From Microbacterium sp. SA39 (GTDB lineage Bacteria > Actinomycetota > Actinomycetes > Actinomycetales > Microbacteriaceae): a stretch of DNA of 64,000 bases. Under the pieces are notes generated by a model. The model was given only the letters and a program-made list of their open reading frames with translations, ran no database searches and had not been told where the DNA came from. The stretch is taken from positions 124,001 to 188,000 of the forward strand of contig NZ_JXRU01000039.1 in assembly GCF_000967865.1 (NCBI RefSeq), given 5' to 3'. The position numbers and the translations under genes are program-made. Positions 54,617 to 62,169 of this stretch are shown one piece after another. The number at the start of each line of letters is the position of its first letter. Position 1 is the first letter of the stretch.

Positions 54617-56373
54617 TCAGCTGCCCTTCGGCGGTCCGAACAGCTCCTCGCCGTGCTTGTGCAGCAGGCGATAGGCGTCGGCGAACGTCTGCGGCTCGGG
54701 CTCGTCGGCCTTGCCAAAGCGTGAGATGAGGAGGCCGAGGAGTCCGCGTGCCGGCGGCGTGAGCGGCTTCAGGTGCTCCTTCTTGTCGGGGTGCGGCTTC
54801 GCCTGCTCGGGGTTCGGCGGCGAGTAGGCCGGTTTCGTGACGGGCCAGTCGGCCGGATGCCGCGGCTGCGTCAGGTTGACGACGTTCAGCAGGTTGTTCG
54901 CCGTCGCGTCGCGGTCGTTGAGCGGTTCGAGCCCGTGGATGCGGGACAGAGTCGCCGTCACCGAACCGTGGTGCATCTCGTCGTGGATGATCGTGTTGCG
55001 CTTCGTGTAGGCCGAGACGGCGATCGCCGGCACCCGGCATCCGAGCCGGTCGAAGCTGAAGCCCATCTCGCCGGCCTCGGTCTCGGTCATCGGCTTGGTG
55101 GCTGCGGGCGGCGGCACGTGGTCGTAGCATCCGCCGTGCTCGTCGAACGTGATCAGCAGCAGGGTGTTGACGGCATTGGAGCCGTCGGCGGTGGCGCTCG
55201 TCCGCACGGCGTCGTAGATGTCATGGATCAGCTTCTCGCCCGCGCGCACGTCGGAGATCGCGCTGTCGTACACCTCCTCGCCGTCGGCCTCGCTGCCGCG
55301 CGGCGAGCCGAAGGGCGGGTGGAAGTCGTTGTGGTTGTAGACCATCCGGGGCTCGATGAACGCGTAGGCCGGAAGGGTGCCGTTCTCGGCATCCTCGTAG
55401 AAGTCCTCCATGGTGCCGAAGTGCTCGGTGCGCCAGTACTTCTCGAGCACCGGGGCATGCAGCATCCCGGTGAACGACACCATCTGCAGCTTGTCGATGT
55501 AGATCTTCCAGCTGATCTTCTTGTCTTCCAGGCGGTTGAACACGGTCGGCGCCGCCGGGGCGTCTATCCACTTGTCGTAGCCGCCTCCCGCCTGGTTCGT
55601 CACGAAGCCGTGCGAGGTCGAGGCATGGAAGAACGAGCGGTTGCAGAAGGTCTGTGACGGGACAGCCGCGTGCCAGTGGTCGAACACCGCGAACTCGGTC
55701 GCCAGCGTCGACAGCACGGGGAGCATCTCGGGCGAGAACGAACCCATGATGTGGCGCGCCTCGACGGTGGTCGGCCGCTCTCCCTTGCGCAGACGCCGGA
55801 AGTTGATGATGTAGTCCTCGAGGAAGCCCGACATCGTCGCCTTCTCGCCGTGGACCGGCATGTTGTACGGCGCGGTCATCTGATCTTCGAACAGGTCGGC
55901 GTTGGTCTTCGGCTCCACGGTGCCGAAGATCTGCGTGTTGACGTGGGGTAGGCCTCTCCCGGGTCCGGGTTCGGGTGGCTCATGATCGTGTCGGTCTCGC
56001 CGATGTAGACGTGCGCGTCGATGGTCTCGCCCTCGGCTGACGTGTTGCTGTGCTTCCCGAACGCCAGACCCTCGAAGGTCTCGCCCTCGGGGAGGTCGTC
56101 CTGCGAGTAGAGGTAGCCGAGCATGTTGTCGAAGGAGCGGTTCTCGCCCATCACGACGACCATGTGGTCGAATCCGGGGGCGCTGCGCGGGGTGAGTGCA
56201 GCGAAGTGATCCGGGTCCGAGGCGAAGCCGTCGCGCTGATTCGCCGCGATCGTCGCGCCGATGGCCGCGCCTCCGGCCCCGCCCACGACGGCCCCGGCTA
56301 GTGCGGCTCCGCCCATCTTCAGGAACCCTCGTCGAGAGGGGACGGGCGTGGGGGGAGAGTCGTCTTCGATCAC
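54617..56373 (-). pseudogene. Tat-exported phosphoesterase (phospholipase C/acid phosphatase family), frameshifted
   Basis: Two adjacent frames make one protein. From GTG 56373 (7 nt after TAGGAT) it starts with a twin-arginine signal (RRGFLK, residues 14-19), then HMVVVMGENRSFDNMLGYLY, the phosphoesterase active-site start. Near 55945-55948 the frame shifts, and the rest (54617 to about 55944) reads on in another frame: MGSFSPEMLP, CNRSFFHAST, ITFDEHGGCYDHV, SAYTKRNTIIHDEMHHGSV. One extra C in the run of four C on the coding strand would restore about 585 residues. Either a sequence error or a recent mutation. Confidence 0.85.
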
Positions 56374-56380
56374 GAGGCCG

Positions 56381-56386
56381 ATCCTA
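56381..56386 (-). promoter_or_regulatory. Leaderless -10 element of the phosphoesterase gene
   Basis: TAGGAT on the minus strand, 7 nt, then GTG at 56373. Confidence 0.55.
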
Positions 56387-56435
56387 TGGGGATGCCGGCG
56401 CGGGGGGAACGGGTGTGCGGATGCCGCTGCCGCCG

Positions 56436-56512
56436 ACTTCTGCGGCCATTGCCACGTTCTGCGGCCTCGATGGCCCTGTGGGGCCGCAGAAGTTGGCATC
56501 GGCCGCAGAAGT
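56436..56512. repeat. TTCTGCGGCC inverted and tandem repeat
   Basis: Two 31-nt arms (56436-56466 and 56482-56512) match in 27 of 31 positions as an inverted repeat with a 15-nt spacer. Each arm carries TTCTGCGGCC twice, so the word occurs four times in 77 bp. It lies upstream of the phosphoesterase and of the 56625 gene. Confidence 0.8.
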
Positions 56513-56612
56513 GGTGCGTTCCTCGCGCCTCGTGCGGCAGGATGCTCGCCGCACCCGCCTCGCTCGGCGGTCTGACGCGTGAGCGGGTGAGCGTATCTCG
56601 CGACCCGGCCGC

Positions 56613-56618
56613 TAGCGT
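56613..56618 (+). promoter_or_regulatory. Leaderless -10 element of the 56625 gene
   Basis: TAGCGT, 6 nt, then ATG at 56625. Confidence 0.55.
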
Positions 56619-56624
56619 GAGTTC

Positions 56625-56918
56625 ATGACCTACGCCGGTGACTCCTCGATCGATGCCCGCGTGCGAGAGGTGGTCGCGGACTACGGCCGTCGCCAGACGC
56701 GGCTCTTCCTCACCTTTGCCCTCGTCGAGGGAGTGGTTCTGGCGGTGCTTGTCGCGATCGTCTACGGCCTGCAGCTGATCGATCCTGAGATCGGCATCTG
56801 GTACATCGTCGCGGTCGCGCTCGCCGGAGGCTTCCTGCTCAGCATGCTTCTGCTGCGGCTGATGCAGGCACGCACCCGCGCCATCGCGCAGGCCAAGGGC
56901 GAGAACCCGCTGTTCTGA
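56625..56918 (+). CDS. Small two-helix membrane protein
   Basis: A 97-residue hypothetical protein: a charged N-terminus (about 1-25), two transmembrane helices (about 27-50 and 57-82) and a basic C-terminal tail. No family recognised. It stands alone between the divergent phosphoesterase and the convergent HD gene; a leaderless -10 box supports the start. Confidence 0.7.
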   Translation: MTYAGDSSIDARVREVVADYGRRQTRLFLTFALVEGVVLAVLVAIVYGLQLIDPEIGIWYIVAVALAGGFLLSMLLLRLMQARTRAIAQAKGENPLF

Positions 56919-56933
56919 CCTTCCCAGCGCGAA

Positions 56934-57539
56934 TCAGACCGACCGTTCGAGCGGGTGGTTCGCCAGCTTGCCGACCACGCCACCGGCGACGAGTCGATGC
57001 GCTGCGGTGTGCGGTTTGCGCTCCGCCTGATCCACGACACCGTCGCCGAACTCCTGCGCGAGCTGCAGACGCGGATACTCCGCCACCACCTCCTCGATGA
57101 AGGGGGCCGGAAGCGCGTCGGGCCTGGCACCCGAGATGTCGAGTCCGGTGCCGATCTCGAGCAGATAGCCCTCGACATCCATCGCGGGATCCACCGAGGG
57201 CCAGTTGTGCCGGACGATGACCTCGAGTGCACGGTGACTGCGGCCCGCGTCCCATCCGGCACCCGTCGCGAGGGCCACGGCGACATGCCCGCCCGCCTCC
57301 TCGTACGACAGGTGCACGTTGTCGAATTCGGGCACGATCCCGATGTCGTGCAGCATCGTCGACACGTACAGCAGCTCGTGGTCGATGTCCCCGCGGTCCT
57401 CGACGATCGCGAAGGCCTCGGCCCACAGCCACGACCGCAGCACGTGGTTGAGGATCGACTCGGAGTGATACTGCTCCGCCAGGGCGCGCGCCGCGCGGGC
57501 CACGGGAGTGGCAGGAGGCGTGAACTCGTTCAGCTGCAT
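56934..57539 (-). CDS. HD-domain protein
   Basis: A 201-residue HD-superfamily protein (metal-dependent phosphohydrolase type). His in ILNHVLRSW, LHDIG (the HD pair, about residues 63-67) and a later His/Asp (RSHRALEVIVRHN) give the metal ligands. The N-terminal half resembles cyanamide hydratase-like HD proteins. It is divergent from the CCA-adding enzyme; TAGTCT lies 8 nt before its ATG. Substrate unknown. Confidence 0.82.
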   Translation of the reverse strand: MQLNEFTPPATPVARAARALAEQYHSESILNHVLRSWLWAEAFAIVEDRGDIDHELLYVSTMLHDIGIVPEFDNVHLSYEEAGGHVAVALATGAGWDAGRSHRALEVIVRHNWPSVDPAMDVEGYLLEIGTGLDISGARPDALPAPFIEEVVAEYPRLQLAQEFGDGVVDQAERKPHTAAHRLVAGGVVGKLANHPLERSV

Positions 57540-57573
57540 GATGGCTCAGACTACCTCCGGGACACCGCGCCGG

Positions 57574-57579
57574 TACGCT
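57574..57579 (+). promoter_or_regulatory. Leaderless -10 element of the CCA-adding enzyme gene
   Basis: TACGCT, 7 nt, then ATG at 57587. Confidence 0.55.
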
Positions 57580-57586
57580 GGAACCC

Positions 57587-59014
57587 ATGCTCAATATGGC
57601 TGACGGCCTCGCCCGTCTCGGTGCGCTCGCCGAGAACCCGGTCGTCCGCACCCTCGCCACGGCGTTCTCGGATGCGGGTCTCGATCTCGCCGTCGTCGGC
57701 GGTCCTGTGCGCGACGCCCTGCTCGGTCGCGAGACGCACGACCTCGACTTCACGACCAACGCGTCGCCCGACCAGATCCTCGCGATCGTCAAGCCGATCT
57801 CGACCGCGCAGTGGGACATCGGCCGTGCGTTCGGCACGATCGGCGCCCGGGTGCAGGGCGAGCAGGTCGAGATCACGACCTACCGCGCCGACAGCTACGA
57901 CGGGGTCACCCGCAAGCCGACCGTCGAGTTCGGCGATTCGATCGAGGGCGACCTCGTGCGCCGCGACTTCACCGTCAACGCGATGGCCCTGCAGGTCCCT
58001 TCCGTCAAGCTCGTCGACCCGACCGGCGGGGTCGAAGACCTCCTCGCCGGCATCCTGCGGACTCCCGCCGATCCGCAGGTCTCGTTCGGCGACGACCCGC
58101 TCCGGATGCTGCGCGCGGCACGCTTCAGCGCCCAGCTCGGCTTCCGCGTGGACGACGACACGTTCGACGCGGTCACGCAGCTGCGGAAGACGATCGAGAT
58201 CGTGAGTCCCGAGCGCATCCAGTCCGAGCTCGTGCGCCTCATGCAGTCGGATGACCCTGTCCGCGGCATCCGCGTGCTGGTCGAGACCGACCTGATCGAC
58301 GAGTTCCTCCCGGAGGTCAGCGCGCTGCGGCTCGAAGTCGACGAGCACCACCATCACAAAGACGTCTACGAGCACTCGCTCACGGTGCTCCGGCAGACGA
58401 TCGAGCTCGAGCACTCCCGGCATCCTGGTGCCGCCCCCGACGTGCCGCTGCGCATCGCCGCCCTGCTCCACGACATCGGCAAGCCCCGCACCCGCAAGCT
58501 CGAGGACGGGGGAGTGGTCACCTTCCACCACCACGACATCGTCGGTGCGCGCATGGCGCGCAAGCGCCTGCAGGCCCTGCGGTTCGACACCGAGACGACG
58601 GATGCCGTCGCCACCCTCATCGAACTGCACCTGCGGTTCTTCGGCTACGCCGAAGGCACGTGGACGGATGCCGCGGTGCGCCGCTACGTGCGCGACGCGG
58701 GCGATCGGCTCGAGCGGCTGCACATCCTCACCCGCGCCGACGTCACCACGCGCAACAAGCGCAAGGCCGGCCGCCTCGCCAGCGCTTACGACGACATCGA
58801 GTCGCGCATCGCGGCGCTGCGCGAGCAGGAGGAGCTCGACTCCATCCGCCCGGAGCTCGACGGCAACCGCATCCAGAAGGTGCTCGGCATCAAGCCCGGG
58901 CGTGAGGTGGGGGAGGCCTACCGCTTCCTGCTGGAGCTGCGCCTCGATGAGGGCGTGCTCGGGGCGGATGCCGCGGAGCAGCGGCTTCGCGACTGGTGGG
59001 CCGCGAGGGGCTGA
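57587..59014 (+). CDS. pcnA: CCA tRNA nucleotidyltransferase (PcnA)
   Basis: A 475-residue class II nucleotidyltransferase that adds or repairs the tRNA 3' CCA, needed because the three tRNA genes here lack it. The head domain has GGPVRDALLGRETHDLDFTT with the two catalytic Asp, then RRDFTVNAMAL. A middle HD domain (LLHDIGKP, HHDIVGARMARKRL) and a C-terminal RNA-binding part follow, the actinobacterial layout. In mycobacteria it lies next to the DUF6049 and murJ genes; here seven genes separate them. Confidence 0.95.
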   Translation: MLNMADGLARLGALAENPVVRTLATAFSDAGLDLAVVGGPVRDALLGRETHDLDFTTNASPDQILAIVKPISTAQWDIGRAFGTIGARVQGEQVEITTYRADSYDGVTRKPTVEFGDSIEGDLVRRDFTVNAMALQVPSVKLVDPTGGVEDLLAGILRTPADPQVSFGDDPLRMLRAARFSAQLGFRVDDDTFDAVTQLRKTIEIVSPERIQSELVRLMQSDDPVRGIRVLVETDLIDEFLPEVSALRLEVDEHHHHKDVYEHSLTVLRQTIELEHSRHPGAAPDVPLRIAALLHDIGKPRTRKLEDGGVVTFHHHDIVGARMARKRLQALRFDTETTDAVATLIELHLRFFGYAEGTWTDAAVRRYVRDAGDRLERLHILTRADVTTRNKRKAGRLASAYDDIESRIAALREQEELDSIRPELDGNRIQKVLGIKPGREVGEAYRFLLELRLDEGVLGADAAEQRLRDWWAARG

Positions 59015-59026
59015 CTGGGGGCGCGT

Positions 59027-59419
59027 TCAGCGCAGCTCGGGAACCACGATCTCGACCTCGTCGGCGACGAGATCGAAGTCCTTCACGTTGAAGGTCATCA
59101 GCTTCGCGCCGAGCGAGTTCGCGTGTCCCGCGAGCATGATGTCAGTACTCCGCGCGTGGGAGGCCCGCTGGGTCGACACGCGCGCGGCGAGTCGCGCGTA
59201 GGAGTCGGCCGCAGGCTGATCGAACGACAACCATGGCGTGGGGAAGATCGCGTTCAGTCGCGCCAGTTCCATCGATCGTCGACGTCTCATCCGGGGATCG
59301 CGTGCGCGCTCGATGCCGAAACGAAGCTCTGCGTAGGTGAGAGCGCTGAGGACGACGTCCTCCGTCGGCGGGCGGACCTCGTCGATTCGGATGAGCACGT
59401 TCGTATCAAGCAGAAGCAT
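59027..59419 (-). CDS. vapC: VapC-like PIN-domain toxin
   Basis: A 130-residue PIN ribonuclease. The acidic metal-binding residues are in place: Asp5 (LLLDTNVLI), Glu31 (LTYAELRFG), Asp93 (STDIMLAGHA) and Asp114 (NVKDFD). Its start overlaps the antitoxin gene by 14 nt. VapC toxins cleave tRNA or rRNA; the target here is unknown. The gene ends 12 nt from the convergent pcnA. Confidence 0.9.
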   Translation of the reverse strand: MLLLDTNVLIRIDEVRPPTEDVVLSALTYAELRFGIERARDPRMRRRRSMELARLNAIFPTPWLSFDQPAADSYARLAARVSTQRASHARSTDIMLAGHANSLGAKLMTFNVKDFDLVADEVEIVVPELR

Positions 59420-59753
59420 TGCGCTCCCATGGATCCTCTATTCGATAGTCGAAGAGCGGATCTTCGCGCTCGGCACGCAGCTCTTCCGCCCACTCCGCGG
59501 CAACCCGCGTCTGCTCGGCGGTCGGGGGGTTGGCCGCAATGCGAGCCATGACCTCCTCTCCGGGAACCGACCAGCGCAGGGGTGGAAGTCGCCTCGCCAG
59601 ATCCGCTTCGACGCCGCTCGCATCATTGTTCTGCACGAGGTTCATCAGTGCCTCGCGAGCTTCCGCCTCCATGGAGCGGGAGTTCCGCCGCGCGCGCTCC
59701 TTCAGAGCCGCGACGACCTCGTCGCTCAGATTCCGGATCGTCACCGTTGCCAT
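59406..59753 (-). CDS. vapB: FitA/VapB-like ribbon-helix-helix antitoxin
   Basis: A 115-residue protein with an N-terminal ribbon-helix-helix domain (ATVTIRNLSDEVVAALKERA, about 2-40) of the FitA type and a C-terminal toxin-neutralising region. Start is ATG at 59753 behind AGAGGAGA; an upstream in-frame codon has no such signal. The antitoxin comes first and overlaps vapC, the usual order. TAGCAT (59777-59782, minus) with a TGCTAGCA palindrome (59778-59785) may be promoter and operator. Confidence 0.88.
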   Translation of the reverse strand: MATVTIRNLSDEVVAALKERARRNSRSMEAEAREALMNLVQNNDASGVEADLARRLPPLRWSVPGEEVMARIAANPPTAEQTRVAAEWAEELRAEREDPLFDYRIEDPWERNASA

Positions 59754-59776
59754 CTCGCGTCTCCTCTGACAGCACA

Positions 59777-59785
59777 ATGCTAGCA
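59777..59785 (-). promoter_or_regulatory. Candidate vapBC promoter and operator
   Basis: TAGCAT on the minus strand overlaps the 8-bp palindrome TGCTAGCA about 25 nt before the antitoxin ATG. Autorepression by the toxin-antitoxin complex would fit. Confidence 0.4.
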
Positions 59786-59850
59786 ACGGCTGACGCGCCA
59801 GGACAGGGCTTCCGACCAGCTGTCGCGATCGTATTCCGGCATACCGCGCG

Positions 59851-60477
59851 CTACCGGCCGCCGCCCGGCGTCGGGCCCGCCGTACCGGCGGAGACGCCGA
59901 GCGCGGGCAACACCACGAAATCGATGAGCTCCGTCACCGCCTCCACCTCCAGCGCGCGCTGCCGAAGCATCACGCTCCCGAAGGCCGCGGTCGGCACGAT
60001 GCCGGCGATGAGCGCGACAGGAACGTCGGCCGATACCTCGCCGCGTTCGATCCAGCGCCCGATCACCGCGATCAGCGCGACCACCGGAGGCTCGCCGATC
60101 GTCCGGTACGCCACCTCGCGCAATTCCGGGTCGCGGCCGAGCTCGCTCAGCAGGCTCGCGAGCACTCGTCCGGAACGTTCGTCCGACCGGGCGAAGTGCA
60201 GGGCCGCAGCGACCAGGTCCTCGCGCAGCGATCCGGTGTCGGGCGTCTCCGTGGTGATGTGGAGCGCGCGCACCGCCGCGACGACGAGGTCGACCTTGGA
60301 CTCCCACCGCCGGTAGATCGCGGACTTGCCGCACTGGGCGCGCTTCGCGACCGCGGCGATCGTCGTGCCGGCGAACCCGGACTCGACGAGCAGCTCCTGC
60401 GTCGCGGTGAGGATCGCGCGCTCCACCTCGGGGTCGCGGGGGCGACCGGATGCCCTCGAGTCCTCGCCCTTGTCCAT
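59851..60477 (-). CDS. TetR-family transcriptional regulator
   Basis: A 208-residue repressor. The N-terminal HTH (about 18-65) reads AILTATQELLVESGFAGTTI then AVAKRAQCGKSAIYRRWESK. The C-terminal ligand-binding domain is all-helical. The ATG at 60477 is preferred to a GTG 6 nt upstream because TACAAT lies 8 nt ahead. It is divergent from the 60573 membrane protein and probably controls it. Confidence 0.9.
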   Translation of the reverse strand: MDKGEDSRASGRPRDPEVERAILTATQELLVESGFAGTTIAAVAKRAQCGKSAIYRRWESKVDLVVAAVRALHITTETPDTGSLREDLVAAALHFARSDERSGRVLASLLSELGRDPELREVAYRTIGEPPVVALIAVIGRWIERGEVSADVPVALIAGIVPTAAFGSVMLRQRALEVEAVTELIDFVVLPALGVSAGTAGPTPGGGR

Positions 60478-60485
60478 GAGCACTC

Positions 60486-60535
60486 ATTGTACCTTCCGGG
60501 ACTCAGTGGTACCGTAACCGAATAACGGGACCAAT
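60486..60535. promoter_or_regulatory. Divergent tetR / membrane-protein control region
   Basis: TACAAT (complement of 60486-60491) serves tetR. An imperfect inverted repeat, GGTACCGTA (about 60509-60517) against AACGGGACC (about 60527-60535), 7 of 9 matching, looks like a TetR-type operator between the two genes. Confidence 0.4.
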
Positions 60536-60572
60536 CGGAACCGTATTCCCCTCTACCGCTCCGGGAGCAGCC

Positions 60573-61022
60573 ATGACCGCATCACCCCTCGCCGGACGCG
60601 TCGCCTCACGGCCGCGTCTTCGCACCGCCGCGATCCTCGTCGCCGCCGTGATCATCGCCATCGCAGTGAACACGGTCATAGCCGCCGTCGCGGTAGCGGC
60701 GGGCGCGCCATCGACGTACGGCCCCCTCACGTTCCCCGCCTATGCGCTCTTCACGACACTCGGCATCGCCGCGGGATGGGCCGGTTGGGTGCTGATCCAC
60801 CGTCGCGCCCGCGACCCGCGCCGCGCCCTCCGGGTGCTCGTGCCGGTTCTCACGCTGCTCTCCTTCGTCCCCGACGTGCTGCTGCTCGCCTTCCGCTTCA
60901 TCCCCGGGACGACGACGGCCGGGGTCATCGCCCTCATGCTGATGCACCTCGTGGTCGTCGCGGTCGCCGTGCCCGCGTACGCGCTGGCGATGCGATCGAG
61001 GAACGAGGCGCCGGGCGCCTGA
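60573..61022 (+). CDS. DUF6069-like four-helix membrane protein
   Basis: A 149-residue protein with a basic N-terminus and four transmembrane helices (about 18-42, 52-73, 85-106, 113-138). Layout and the FRFIPGTTTAGVIALMLMHL stretch resemble DUF6069 proteins, which often sit next to TetR genes. GGGAG precedes the ATG. Function unknown. Confidence 0.7.
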   Translation: MTASPLAGRVASRPRLRTAAILVAAVIIAIAVNTVIAAVAVAAGAPSTYGPLTFPAYALFTTLGIAAGWAGWVLIHRRARDPRRALRVLVPVLTLLSFVPDVLLLAFRFIPGTTTAGVIALMLMHLVVVAVAVPAYALAMRSRNEAPGA

Positions 61023-61101
61023 GCACCACGTCTGAGCCCCGTTGTACGGTGGAGTCCCCCCGCGATCGTCGTGTGGGGAAATCGACGAGAGGGCATCGGG
61101 C

Positions 61102-61695
61102 ATGAGGACATTGGTCATCGGAGCGACCGGCAGCATCGGCGGAGTCGTCGCATCGACACTCGAGAGCCGCGGTCACGAGGTCATCCGCGCGTCCCGCAAC
61201 TCCGAGCCCTCCGTCGACGTCACCGACCCCGCGTCCATCCGCGAGCTGTTCGCCTCCGTCGGCGAGGTCGACGCCGTCGTGGTGGCGGTCGGCTCGGTCG
61301 GATTCAAGCCGCTCACCGAGCTCAGCCGCGACGACTACGTCGCCGCCTTCACGAAGAAGACGCTCGCGCAGATCGAGGTCCTGACTCAGGCGCTTTCCCA
61401 CGTGCGCGACGGCGGATCCATCACCCTGACCAGTGGAGTGCTGGCACGCGAGCCCATCGCGACCGGCGCGGCAGCGGCCATGGCCAACGGCGCGCTCGAA
61501 TCGTTCGTGATCACCGCCGCCACGGAATCCCCGCGCGGCATCCGCATCAACGCGGTCTCGCCGGACGTGCTGGAGAACTCGCCCGGATATCACTCCGCGT
61601 TCCCGGGGCACCGTCCCGTCACCGACGCGGAGGTGGGCGAAGCCTACGTCCGCGCCGTCGAGGGCATCATCCGAGGCCGCATCCTCGCGGTGTGA
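61102..61695 (+). CDS. Short-chain dehydrogenase/reductase
   Basis: A 197-residue NAD(P)-binding oxidoreductase, at the short end for SDRs. The dinucleotide loop is IGATGSIGGVVA (about 5-16). The usual Tyr-x-x-x-Lys is not evident: the expected place reads ITLTSGVLAREPIATGAAAA with Ser but no Tyr/Lys pair, as in other small atypical SDRs of this group. The ATG at 61102 gives the family N-terminus MRTLVIG. Confidence 0.85.
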   Translation: MRTLVIGATGSIGGVVASTLESRGHEVIRASRNSEPSVDVTDPASIRELFASVGEVDAVVVAVGSVGFKPLTELSRDDYVAAFTKKTLAQIEVLTQALSHVRDGGSITLTSGVLAREPIATGAAAAMANGALESFVITAATESPRGIRINAVSPDVLENSPGYHSAFPGHRPVTDAEVGEAYVRAVEGIIRGRILAV

Positions 61696-61717
61696 CCACC
61701 GCCGAACGCCGTCCGGG

Positions 61718-61723
61718 TAGGCT
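61718..61723 (+). promoter_or_regulatory. Leaderless -10 element before the 61731 ATG
   Basis: TAGGCT, 7 nt, then an ATG at 61731 that opens a 17-codon frame overlapping the start of the next gene. Confidence 0.5.
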
Positions 61724-61770
61724 CGGCTCGATGAGTCTCTCCGCCCCCCGCCCCCACCGTCTGGCTGACT

Positions 61771-62169
61771 GTGGAGATCGTTGACGGCGTCGCCGCGGTG
61801 GGCGAGGTCATCGGCTGGGTCGGTCTCATCGTCGGCATCCCGCTGCTCCTGATCGGTCTGCTGGTGCGTGCCCTCGAGAGCTCGCGCGTCCGCGTCGAGA
61901 TCACCGTCCTCGAAGACCTGGAGGATCGGCCCATCGCCGTCTGGTCGACCGCGGATCGCACCTGCACACGACCGCTGTCGCCGGGAGAGGCGCGTCACCT
62001 CGCCGAGATGCCGGAGCCGGTCGGCTACGTTTCCGTCAACGATGCCGAGGACATGCGCCTCGAGGCCCGGTCGCCGTTCGAGCGCGCGTGCACGACGATC
62101 TCGATCGTGATGCTCAGCGCGGCCGCTCTCGGCTTCGCGACCTCCCTGCTACCGATCTTCTGGGGTTAG
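61771..62169 (+). CDS. Small membrane protein with possible N-terminal frameshift
   Basis: A 132-residue hypothetical protein from GTG 61771 with two transmembrane helices (about 11-34 and 107-130) and a cytoplasmic or outer middle part. No ribosome binding site precedes the GTG. The leaderless ATG at 61731 is in another frame, and two C runs (61744-61749 and 61751-61755) lie between them, so a one-base change could join MSLSAP to the rest and give about 145 residues. The stop overlaps the convergent treZ stop by 4 nt. Confidence 0.65.
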   Translation: MEIVDGVAAVGEVIGWVGLIVGIPLLLIGLLVRALESSRVRVEITVLEDLEDRPIAVWSTADRTCTRPLSPGEARHLAEMPEPVGYVSVNDAEDMRLEARSPFERACTTISIVMLSAAALGFATSLLPIFWG

